A stretch of 7,151 nt of DNA from Nitrospirota bacterium (lineage in GTDB: Bacteria > Nitrospirota > Thermodesulfovibrionia > Thermodesulfovibrionales > Magnetobacteriaceae), in assembly GCA_015232165.1 (NCBI GenBank), contig JADGAE010000090.1, positions 1-7,151 on the forward strand, read 5' to 3'. A program made the position numbers and the translations under genes. How positions within the stretch are numbered: position 1 is the first letter of the stretch; each line of letters opens with the position of its first letter. The notes under the pieces are model-generated. The model did not search any database, had not been told where the DNA came from, and saw only the letters and a list, made by a program, of their open reading frames with translations. Positions 1 through 5,681 of the stretch are shown piece by piece.

Positions 1-4
1 CTGC

Positions 5-1030
5 TCAAATTTCACGCCCCACGGCCGCAGCTATGGGTTTGAGCTGTTCCATGAGTTCCTTAAAGACATCCGGTTTCAGAGACTGTTCCCCGTCGGAACA
101 TGCCTCCTCGGGAGTGGTGTGCACCTCTATCAGGAGGCCGTCGGCTCCGGCTGCCACAGCCGCTTTGGCCATCGGCGCTACCAGGTCCCATCTGCCCACG
201 GCATGGGATGGGTCTACGACAACCGGCAGGTGGGTCAACTGCTTTAACACGGGGATGGCACTCAGATCAAGCGTATTGCGCGTGGTGGTCTCAAACGTCC
301 TGATCCCGCGCTCACAGAGGATTACCTTGTGATTGCCCCGGGACATGATATACTCGGCGGCCATCAGCCACTCCTTGATCGTCGCCGACATCCCGCGCTT
401 TAACAACACCGGTTTATCCGTCATACCAACCTCCAGGAGCAGTCGGAAGTTCTGCATATTGCGAGTCCCTATCTGTATGATATCGGCATACCGGACCATC
501 GTCATCAGGTCGCGGGGGTCCATCAGCTCGGTCACGATTGGCATATTGGTACGCTGCCGTGCCTCTGCAAGTATCTTCAAACCCTCCTCACCCAGGCCCT
601 GAAAGGTATATGGCGAGGTCCTTGGTTTAAAGGCCCCACCTCTGATGAAACCGGCACCGGCTTCTTTGACCTTATCCGCTATGGCCATAAGAATCTCCCG
701 GCTCTCTATCGCACAGGGGCCGGCTATCACAACTATCTTGTTGCCGCCGATCTTCACTCCATTGACGTCTATTACTGTGTTGTCCTTCTTAAAGTCTCTG
801 CTTGCCAGCTTATAAGGCTTGACGATACGAAGACACTCATCCACACCTCTCATTGCCCTGACCGAGTCAACCTCCTCGTCTGATATCTTGGACGTATCAC
901 CGATAACGCCTATTATCGTCTTCTCCGTACCCTTTGAAATATTAGCGCTCAAGCCCTTGGACTCCAGCTTCTTAACTATATTGTCTATCTCCTCCTGCAC
1001 CGCAGTCCTCTTTAACACAATAATGTCCAT
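5..1030 (-). CDS. aroF: 3-deoxy-7-phosphoheptulonate (DAHP) synthase, type I-beta with N-terminal regulatory domain
   Basis: This enzyme condenses phosphoenolpyruvate and erythrose 4-phosphate into DAHP, the first step of the shikimate pathway, in the cytoplasm. Residues 1-70 look like the ferredoxin-like (ACT-type) domain that gives Thermotoga-type enzymes feedback control by aromatic amino acids. The TIM barrel fills roughly 85-341. Visible signatures are GPCAIES (104-110), KPRTSP (135-140), DPSHAVG (273-279) and IEVH (301-304). The expected metal ligands are present as C106, H276, E302 and D313, each offset by four from the Thermotoga numbering. The 341-residue length is normal for the family. 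The ATG is preceded by a strong GGGAGG site (complement of 1040-1045) nine bases away and lies one base after the hisC stop, so it is the third gene of the operon. The stop codon is at 5-7, so anything downstream lies outside the window. Feedback inhibition by tyrosine or phenylalanine is inferred from the domain. Confidence 0.96.
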   Translation of the reverse strand: MDIIVLKRTAVQEEIDNIVKKLESKGLSANISKGTEKTIIGVIGDTSKISDEEVDSVRAMRGVDECLRIVKPYKLASRDFKKDNTVIDVNGVKIGGNKIVVIAGPCAIESREILMAIADKVKEAGAGFIRGGAFKPRTSPYTFQGLGEEGLKILAEARQRTNMPIVTELMDPRDLMTMVRYADIIQIGTRNMQNFRLLLEVGMTDKPVLLKRGMSATIKEWLMAAEYIMSRGNHKVILCERGIRTFETTTRNTLDLSAIPVLKQLTHLPVVVDPSHAVGRWDLVAPMAKAAVAAGADGLLIEVHTTPEEACSDGEQSLKPDVFKELMEQLKPIAAAVGREI

Positions 1031-1031
1031 T

Positions 1032-2138
1032 CTACAAGACCTCCCTTAAATTCCGCATAAAAGTTTCATTCTCATTTTGCAAACCGATTGTCACTCGTAT
1101 GATCGTCTTTCCCATCGGTCTTACGATCACACCGCGTTGTAATAGTTTATTATAGATAGTGTTAGCGTCAACCTTTAAATTAATGTATATAAAATTACCC
1201 TGCGTCTGCACAAACTCAACCGATGTCTGGCTCAACCCCTCATAGAGATACGCCTTGCCGGCCTCGTTGACGGCAACTGACTTCCTTACGTGTCCGGTGT
1301 CCTTAAGCGCCCCGATGGCCGCAGCCTGGGAAAGTGATCCCGTATTAAACGGCTCCCTTACCTTATCCATCTCACCGACTATCGAGCGGTGGGCTATCCC
1401 GTAACCTATCCTCAAACCCGCCAGACCGTATATCTTTGAAAATGTTCTCAGGATAAGGATCGGATACCCCTCTCTGAAGTACCTCATACTGTCGGGGTAT
1501 GCCTTGTCGGTGACATACTCGTAGTATGCCTCATCCACGACCACCAGGACGTTATCGGGGATGCCCCTCATTAACGTATCAAACTCCTCCGCCCGGACAA
1601 TCGTTCCGGTGGGGTTATTGGGATTGGCGATGAACACAATCCTGGTCTTGTCGTTGACCTTCGCCAACATGGCAGGCAGGTCATGTCTGTAGTCGTGCGT
1701 AAGGGGGACCTTTACCGCCGTGCCTGCGGCCTTGACCGTAGAGTTGTAGTAGACGATAAACGACGGGTCTGCCATGATGCACTCATAGATATTGCCTTCC
1801 GTTGCCGGCATAAACGTCCTCACCGCCACGTCCAGTAGTTCGTTTGAGCCGTGACCTATGACTATATCTTGCGCATCCACACCATAAAACCCGCTTAGTG
1901 CCGCCTTCAAAGCATACGCCCCACCGTCGGGATAGCGGTTTAATCCCGCAAGCGCCGCCTGCATCTCCTTGATCGCCAAGGGTGAAGGGCCCAACGGGTT
2001 TTCGTTGGAGGCCAGCTTTATGCAATTGCCGATACCGAGTTCCCGCTCAAGCTCTTCTATCGGTTTACCCGGGATATAGGGGATTATCTTGCTTATATAC
2101 TCCGGCGGTCTTGGCGTACTATTTTTCAATTTGGTCAA
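1032..2138 (-). CDS. hisC: Histidinol-phosphate / aromatic aminotransferase (PLP fold type I)
   Basis: This is a pyridoxal-phosphate aminotransferase of the HisC family, 368 residues long. Visible features are SNENPLG (44-50), GHGSNELLD (95-103), NPNNPTGT (172-179), DEAYYEY (202-208), the PLP-lysine motif SKIYGLAGLRIGYG with K235, and IRVTIG with R348, which should bind the substrate carboxylate or phosphate. HisC makes histidinol phosphate in histidine synthesis, but members of this family also transaminate phenylpyruvate, hydroxyphenylpyruvate or prephenate. Because it sits between pheA and aroF with no his genes visible, I infer an aromatic role, possibly dual. The start is uncertain: the frame opens with TTG at 2138, overlapping pheA by 20 bases, and another TTG lies at 2129. 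No ATG occurs near the conserved PPEYI segment, and no clear Shine-Dalgarno is visible, so it probably depends on translational coupling with pheA. Confidence 0.93.
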   Translation of the reverse strand: MTKLKNSTPRPPEYISKIIPYIPGKPIEELERELGIGNCIKLASNENPLGPSPLAIKEMQAALAGLNRYPDGGAYALKAALSGFYGVDAQDIVIGHGSNELLDVAVRTFMPATEGNIYECIMADPSFIVYYNSTVKAAGTAVKVPLTHDYRHDLPAMLAKVNDKTRIVFIANPNNPTGTIVRAEEFDTLMRGIPDNVLVVVDEAYYEYVTDKAYPDSMRYFREGYPILILRTFSKIYGLAGLRIGYGIAHRSIVGEMDKVREPFNTGSLSQAAAIGALKDTGHVRKSVAVNEAGKAYLYEGLSQTSVEFVQTQGNFIYINLKVDANTIYNKLLQRGVIVRPMGKTIIRVTIGLQNENETFMRNLREVL

Positions 2139-3237
2139 CTTGTGGATAGGAACCCAGGATTTTCAGCAGAACACTTCGCTTCTTTATAGCATCGAGGGCC
2201 TTTTTGACCTTTTTGTCCTCAATATGGCCTTCAATGTCTGCAAAGAAGACATAATCCCATGCCTTTTTCTTGGTAGGTCTTGATTCTATCTTTGTCATGT
2301 TTATCTTTTGTTTCTTAAATGGAGTGAGTATTTCATAGAGTGCCCCCGGCTCATCCTTTACCGAAAACATCATCAACGTCTTATCGTGGCCGCTCCTGTC
2401 CTGAGACTCCTTTGAGATGATGAGGAACCGGGTCACGTTGTCCTTTATGTTTTCGATGTTTCTCTCTATAAAGTTAAGATCGTACATCTTGCCGGCCAAT
2501 TCGCTGCCGATGGCGGCGGCACCAAACTCTTCGGCTGCCGTACTTGCTGCCTGGGCCGTGCTTGCGGAGTCGTAGATGGGTACACCGAGCATGTTTCTCT
2601 CCAGCCAGTCACGGCATTGGGCCAGAGGTTGGGGGTGGGAGTACAGCTTGGTGATCTCGGACTTATCCCTGACCTTGGAGAGCAGGTTGTGGCATATCGA
2701 CAACAGGAGCTCGGCATAGACCTTTAGGTTGAAGTCCATAAACATATCGAGCGTGTAATTGACCGCCCCCTCGTTGGAGTTCTCTATCGGCACGACCCCA
2801 AAGGAGGCCACATCGGAGTCAACCTTCTCAAACACCTCGCGAATGCTCTTTGTCGGTAAGAACTTACAGGAGGAGCTGAAGTATTTCAGTGCCGCCTGAT
2901 GCGTATAGGTTGCCTGTGGTCCCAGATATGCCACCGTCCTGGGTTGCTCCAGGGCAAGAGAGGCACAAAATATCTCCTTAAAGATAATCCTCAAGGCACA
3001 GTTCGGAAACGGCCCCTTATTCATCTTCTGGAGCGTCTCTATGATCTCCCGCTCTCTCTTGGGGTTATAGAAATCAAGGTTGTTGTCTTTTTTGACCTTT
3101 GCTACATCCAGAGCAAGATTGGCTCTGGCGTTGAGCAGGTTGAGCATCTGCTCGTCTATCGCGTCAATACGACTCCTAAGCTCCTTTAGCTTGTCTACTT
3201 GTTCGATATCGTCCTTTCTCAATTTAGTCTTCCACAT
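2119..3237 (-). CDS. pheA: Bifunctional chorismate mutase / prephenate dehydratase (P-protein)
   Basis: This protein converts chorismate to prephenate and then to phenylpyruvate, the committed steps to phenylalanine. Three domains are readable: an AroQ-type chorismate mutase helical domain (about 14-95, with LRSRIDAIDEQMLNLLNARANLA), a prephenate dehydratase domain (about 100-275), and a C-terminal ACT domain (about 285-365). Dehydratase signatures are AYLGPQATYTHQAA (103-116), VVPIENSNEGAV (148-159) and the catalytic TRF motif in DNVTRFLII (266-274). The ACT domain carries GAL (298-300) and ESRP (318-321), the motifs that bind phenylalanine in this family, so allosteric inhibition by phenylalanine is expected. 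The length of 372 is usual. It is the first gene of the minus-strand operon. The ATG at 3237 has only a weak AAAG upstream, but no better start precedes the mutase domain. Its 3' end overlaps the hisC start. Confidence 0.96.
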   Translation of the reverse strand: MWKTKLRKDDIEQVDKLKELRSRIDAIDEQMLNLLNARANLALDVAKVKKDNNLDFYNPKREREIIETLQKMNKGPFPNCALRIIFKEIFCASLALEQPRTVAYLGPQATYTHQAALKYFSSSCKFLPTKSIREVFEKVDSDVASFGVVPIENSNEGAVNYTLDMFMDFNLKVYAELLLSICHNLLSKVRDKSEITKLYSHPQPLAQCRDWLERNMLGVPIYDSASTAQAASTAAEEFGAAAIGSELAGKMYDLNFIERNIENIKDNVTRFLIISKESQDRSGHDKTLMMFSVKDEPGALYEILTPFKKQKINMTKIESRPTKKKAWDYVFFADIEGHIEDKKVKKALDAIKKRSVLLKILGSYPQVDQIEK

Positions 3238-3263
3238 CTTTATTAATATAAAGTAATATATCT

Positions 3264-3293
3264 ATTAAAGCAGATTCCTAATATAAAATTCAA
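3264..3293 (-). promoter_or_regulatory. Possible sigma-70-type promoter for the pheA-hisC-aroF operon
   Basis: On the minus strand a TTGAAT hexamer (3293-3288) is followed after 18 bases by TTTAAT (3269-3264), ending 26 bases before the pheA ATG. The match to the -35/-10 consensus is moderate, and the surrounding DNA is AT-rich, which makes chance matches likely. No leader peptide rich in Phe or Tyr and no attenuator-like terminator is apparent between this site and pheA. Confidence 0.3.
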
Positions 3294-3297
3294 TCAC

Positions 3298-3393
3298 TTT
3301 TTTTAAGCTGCAGGAGAAAGCAGAAAGAGAAGAAAAGGAAGAAGAGAGAATGTACCCCCTCCGCCCCCGCACGGCCTCCTTGACCACGTAAAG
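3298..3393 (-). repeat. Degenerate GC-rich repeat with polypyrimidine tail (copy D, inverted)
   Basis: Read on the minus strand, it begins tttacgtggtcaaggagg (from about 3392) and continues through gtgcgggggcggaggggg, which matches the start and end of the intact copies at 3641 and 7104 but lacks the central palindrome arm. It is followed by a pyrimidine-only run (complement of 3322-3350) and then TTAAAAAAA (complement of 3298-3306). The head of the match is clear by eye. The tail is low complexity, so its membership in the repeat is inferred from the similar order in copy C. Confidence 0.5.
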
Positions 3394-3478
3394 AGCCGGT
3401 TGTATCTCTCAACACAATTTGATAAATTAACGTTATAATAATGTACCAAGATGCAATATTATGAATCATGGAATCGAG

Positions 3479-3595
3479 CATAATGGGGTCAAGGGGGCTT
3501 TTTTATGGCCGGGGCCCTCACCTCTCCCCTTGCAGGGAGGACTGAAGGGACCGCTCCTTTCTCCTTCTCTTCTTTTTGGTATCCTATTAAAAAAA
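3479..3595 (+). repeat. GC-rich repeat with polypyrimidine tail (copy C)
   Basis: It opens with cataatggggtcaagggg (3479-3496), an 18-base string repeated exactly at 7098-7115. The arm caagggg (3490-3496) pairs with ccccttg (3526-3532), but about 29 bases containing a T-run and ggccggggcc separate the arms, where the intact copies have only a few. After ccccttgcaggga comes a pyrimidine-only run (3554-3577) and then TTAAAAAAA (3587-3595). The order of blocks mirrors copy D on the other strand. Confidence 0.6.
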
Positions 3596-3640
3596 CATGG
3601 TAAATTTAAGAGACCCTGTCCATATCAACCAGCCCTTTAC

Positions 3641-3724
3641 GGGGTCAAGGGGACTGGTCCCCTTGCAGGGGAGGTTTGAGGAGGGGCGCGGTAACGTCGC
3701 TGTGCGAGCGGAGTCGCCCTCCTC
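3641..3724 (+). repeat. GC-rich palindromic repeat with trailing hairpin (copy A)
   Basis: The first 47 bases (3641-3687) match 7104-7150 at 44 positions. Its core is a near-perfect palindrome with nine-base arms caaggggac (3646-3654) and gtccccttg (3657-3665) around a TG centre. A second inverted repeat follows: gaggaggg (3678-3685) pairs with ccctcctc (3717-3724), and inside it cgct (3698-3701) pairs with agcg (3707-3710). There is no T-run after the structure, so it is not a typical intrinsic terminator. It resembles a REP- or MITE-like dispersed intergenic element. It ends 26 bases before the flavoprotein remnant. Confidence 0.75.
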
Positions 3725-3750
3725 ATTTCTTGCCTGAAAGTATAGTTACC

Positions 3751-3894
3751 ATGAGATATAAAGAGGATACTCTTTTTGCACTAATGAGCGCGTTAGAGAC
3801 ACATGTGGCAGTGGTGGGAGGTGGGCCTACGGGGGCGACCTGTACCAGAATCCTTGCGGGGGCCGGGATGTATCCTAACTACTTACATGGTTAA
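3751..3894 (+). pseudogene. Truncated N-terminus of an FAD-dependent oxidoreductase
   Basis: The 47-codon frame from ATG 3751 (or 36 codons from ATG 3784) contains HVAVVGGGPTGATCTRILAG, a textbook beta-alpha-beta dinucleotide-binding motif (GxGxxG type, here GGGPTG). It resembles the N-terminus of geranylgeranyl reductase or related FAD monooxygenase-type flavoproteins, which are normally 350-400 residues long. Similarity stops at about the codons for AGAGM (near 3870). Seven unrelated residues follow before a TAA at 3892-3894. The TonB gene occupies the downstream sequence in another frame, so no frameshift would restore the rest. I read it as a gene remnant left by deletion or recombination. 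Its stop overlaps the tonB ATG (3887), so residual translation could still feed ribosomes to tonB. No strong ribosome binding site precedes either ATG. Confidence 0.6.
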
Positions 3895-4825
3895 GCGTTA
3901 TATGGCAATATCGGTGGCAATTCATGTACTTGTCATCTTTATGTTGCTATTTGTTGTAAAACCCAAGGGCACAAGTCCCAGATACAAAAAGGAAAAACCC
4001 CTTATAGCACGAATTGTCCCGCCTGAGACCAGACCGGCTCCACAAACAAACATCCCGCCGGCAAAGACACCGTCGGAGAAACGGACATCGCCGACCTCGG
4101 AAGCCAGGAAATCCGCCCAATCTGAGGTAAAACCGTCCGTTGCAGGCCAACCGCCAAGTTTGTCACATAAACCATCACCACCCAGACCAAATATCCACGA
4201 ACCGGACAGACCTGTTGCCAAGGCCCCGCAACCACCCCTCACTCCAAAGGGCATTGAAGAACCAAGACCTAAAGATTCTTTGACACCCCCATCCCCGGTT
4301 GATGAATCAACCGCTCCCCCCGAACCTGACAAGACAGAGGTGCCATCATCGGCATATGTGGCACCTAAAAACCAAAAAAAACCCGCCCCGCCTTCAATTG
4401 ACAACCTCTTTGACAGCGACGTCATCCAAAAACACGCCTTGGCCTCCCGCAAGAAGGACGAGGGCACAAGACACGGCTCTAACTCACCTGACAGGAAGGA
4501 CAACAGCCTGTCGCTGGACGTCGATGACATGCGGTATGCCATGTATATGAAACGTTTAAAGGAAGGAATAGAAAGTGTCTGGGAGTATCCACAGTCAGCG
4601 GCGCGTAAAAAGATATATGGTGACCTGTATATCAGCTTTACAATAAACAAGAATGGCACCCTTGGCACGGTTGAGGTTGTCAGGACATCGGGACATAAGG
4701 CGCTGGATGAGGCCGCAGTACGCTCAATTAAGGATGCCGCACCGTTTTGGCCTCTGCCCGATGAGTGGGGAAAGGATTCGTTTACTATACGGGGGCATTT
4801 CGTTTATAATATACACACTTTTTGA
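3887..4825 (+). CDS. TonB-family energy transducer
   Basis: The 312-residue protein has the TonB architecture. A short basic N-terminus and one membrane segment (about 6-24, AISVAIHVLVIFMLLFVV, with a histidine at 13 as in TonB/TolA-type anchors) come first. A long proline-rich periplasmic linker (about 45-170, many PP and KP pairs) and a charged stretch follow. A C-terminal TonB domain (about 215-312) includes YMKRLKEGIESVWEYPQSA, GDLYISFTINKNGTLGTVEVVRTSGHKALDEAAVRSIKDAAPF and a final beta strand. In this family the protein passes energy from the inner-membrane ExbB-ExbD motor to outer-membrane receptors; no exbBD or receptor gene is visible here. TolA-like or cell-envelope roles are also possible. 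ATG 3887 is chosen because it begins just before the membrane segment; ATG 3902 is an alternative. The frame extends upstream to a GTG at 3803, but that part overlaps the flavoprotein remnant and would spoil the N-terminal anchor. Confidence 0.88.
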   Translation: MVKRYMAISVAIHVLVIFMLLFVVKPKGTSPRYKKEKPLIARIVPPETRPAPQTNIPPAKTPSEKRTSPTSEARKSAQSEVKPSVAGQPPSLSHKPSPPRPNIHEPDRPVAKAPQPPLTPKGIEEPRPKDSLTPPSPVDESTAPPEPDKTEVPSSAYVAPKNQKKPAPPSIDNLFDSDVIQKHALASRKKDEGTRHGSNSPDRKDNSLSLDVDDMRYAMYMKRLKEGIESVWEYPQSAARKKIYGDLYISFTINKNGTLGTVEVVRTSGHKALDEAAVRSIKDAAPFWPLPDEWGKDSFTIRGHFVYNIHTF

Positions 4826-4832
4826 GTTAATT

Positions 4833-5048
4833 ATGCAACGTTTATTTCTGAGAGTAGGAGACAAGGTAAGACACCTCCGGTATGACAACTGGGGGATGGG
4901 GGAGGTCATTGAAGAGATGCACTCAAACCTCTCAGGGGGTGGCTGTTTTGTAAGAATAGCCTTCCAGGACGGTAATGATCGCTCCTTCATCAACGACCTT
5001 GACCATCAGTGCTGCTGTTACTATTCGGGTATAAGGCTCTTGTTATAG
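4833..5048 (+). CDS. Small DUF3553-like (Tudor/SH3-fold) protein
   Basis: This 71-residue protein contains LRVGDKVRHLRYDNWGMGEVIEE (6-28), the pattern of DUF3553 and of the C-terminal Tudor-like domains of UvrD-type helicases and CarD-like proteins (GDxVxHxxxxxWGxGxV). A second conserved-looking strand is CFVRIAFQDGNDRSFIND (38-55). Those folds usually contact nucleic acid or RNA polymerase, so a role in DNA transactions is plausible but inferred. The C-terminus contains three consecutive cysteines (60-62) followed by YYSGIRLL, plus C38, which might bind a metal or be redox-active. It starts seven bases after the tonB stop, and its TAG shares a base with the GTG of ogt, so it looks like the middle gene of an operon. 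No strong Shine-Dalgarno is visible. Longer upstream extensions of the frame only overlap tonB. Confidence 0.75.
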   Translation: MQRLFLRVGDKVRHLRYDNWGMGEVIEEMHSNLSGGGCFVRIAFQDGNDRSFINDLDHQCCCYYSGIRLLL

Positions 5049-5587
5049 TGTATTATGACGGCATAAATTCCCCTATTGGCGTTGTCTACGTTGTATTTGA
5101 AGGCGAAGCGCTTAAGGCTGTGACATTGGATAGACCCAAGTGCGTAGTTCATCCGGTGAGTGACGTTATAAGGAGTCAGTTTGATGAGTACTTTGCCGGT
5201 AAACGGTTTGTATTTAATATAAGGCTCTCTTTGGAGGGAGTAACGAGTTTTTGTGCGGCTGTGTACAAGGCCCTGGAACGGGTATCACATGGGGAGGTCT
5301 GTACGTACAAGGATATGGCCAGGTGGGTTGGTATTGTAGGCGGGGCTCGGGCGGTAGGTCAGGCGTTGAGGAGAAATCCGCTGCCTATCGTTATTCCTTG
5401 TCATAGGGTGATTGCCTCGGATGGTTCGTTGGGTGGATTTTCGCTCGGTCTATACGTCAAAAGATGGCTCATAGAAAGAGAAAAGAAGGGGGCGGAGCCG
5501 CTTCTTGGTGCTCAATGCACTCCCGGCCCCCTTGGCCCCTTCCTGCGTAGCCTTGTCTGGTTGATTTATGCAACAAGTCTTCAATAA
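5048..5587 (+). CDS. ogt: Methylated-DNA--protein-cysteine methyltransferase (O6-alkylguanine-DNA alkyltransferase)
   Basis: This suicide repair protein moves alkyl groups from O6-alkylguanine onto its own cysteine. The active-site motif PIVIPCHRVI places the acceptor at C118. GGARAVGQALRRNP supplies the helix-turn-helix arginine finger (R101) and N110, and SLGGFSLGLYVKRWLIERE matches the usual C-terminal end. The family N-terminus is typically MYYxxxxSPIG, so I prefer GTG 5048 (MYYDGINSPIGVVYVVF, 179 residues) over GTG 5009, which would overlap the preceding gene by 40 bases. The start forms a TAGTG junction with the upstream stop, suggesting coupled translation. Conserved homology should stop near residue 146. 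The last 33 or so residues are encoded by a GC-rich inverted repeat and an AT-rich end, so the tail looks like an acquired read-through extension without conserved function. Confidence 0.93.
   Translation: MYYDGINSPIGVVYVVFEGEALKAVTLDRPKCVVHPVSDVIRSQFDEYFAGKRFVFNIRLSLEGVTSFCAAVYKALERVSHGEVCTYKDMARWVGIVGGARAVGQALRRNPLPIVIPCHRVIASDGSLGGFSLGLYVKRWLIEREKKGAEPLLGAQCTPGPLGPFLRSLVWLIYATSLQ
5486..5533. repeat. GC-rich inverted repeat inside the 3' end of ogt
   Basis: Perfect eight-base arms aagggggc (5486-5493) and gccccctt (5526-5533) enclose a 32-base spacer, which itself holds gtgc/gcac arms (5508-5511 and 5517-5520) around tcaat. The sequence ggccaagggggccggga on the minus strand resembles the heads of the intergenic repeats but is not an obvious full copy. 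It encodes the non-conserved Ogt tail. No T-run follows, so terminator function is unlikely, although the RNA structure could affect mRNA stability. Confidence 0.55.
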
Positions 5588-5681
5588 TTTATGTCAGAAT
5601 TTTTTGTAGCAGAAATAACTAAATTTATTTTAATATATAAACAATGCGGGTAAGAGCATAAGTAATGGATATGGAGTGTAA

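Larger units (their letters stand above)
3238..3750. other. Intergenic region with repeats between the aromatic operon and the tonB cluster
   Basis: These roughly 510 bases separate the divergent minus-strand and plus-strand operons and carry no convincing gene. From left to right they hold an AT-rich pheA leader, a purine-only run (3322-3350), a degenerate GC-rich repeat on the minus strand, an AT-rich core (about 3396-3478), a GC-rich repeat on the plus strand with a pyrimidine-only run (3554-3577), and a third repeat copy with a hairpin (3641-3724). Short open frames here are composed of repeat sequence and have no family signature. A weak TTGTAT-17-TAAATT pair (3400-3428, plus strand) could be a promoter, but I give it little weight. 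Confidence 0.7.

Noticed and set aside
3290..3481. Minus-strand frame of 63 codons in the intergenic region
   Set aside because: It is made mostly of repeat and polypyrimidine sequence, has no recognisable domain, and the purine/pyrimidine bias explains the open frame.
3641..3724. Repeat copy A as an intrinsic terminator
   Set aside because: The hairpins are GC-rich but no T-run follows on either strand, and no gene ends immediately before it.
3479..3724. CRISPR array from the repeated GC-rich units
   Set aside because: The copies differ in length, orientation and internal sequence, spacing is irregular, and no cas gene is visible.
3803..3886. Longer tonB start at GTG 3803
   Set aside because: It would add 28 residues in front of a normal N-terminal membrane anchor and read antiphase through the flavoprotein remnant.
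3922..4668. Minus-strand open frame of 248 codons opposite tonB
   Set aside because: It is the antisense of the proline-rich linker (proline codons read as glycine and tryptophan on the other strand). It has no family signature and the plus strand has clear TonB domains.
5009..5047. Upstream GTG start for ogt
   Set aside because: The family N-terminus aligns at GTG 5048, and the earlier start would overlap the DUF3553-like gene by 40 bases.
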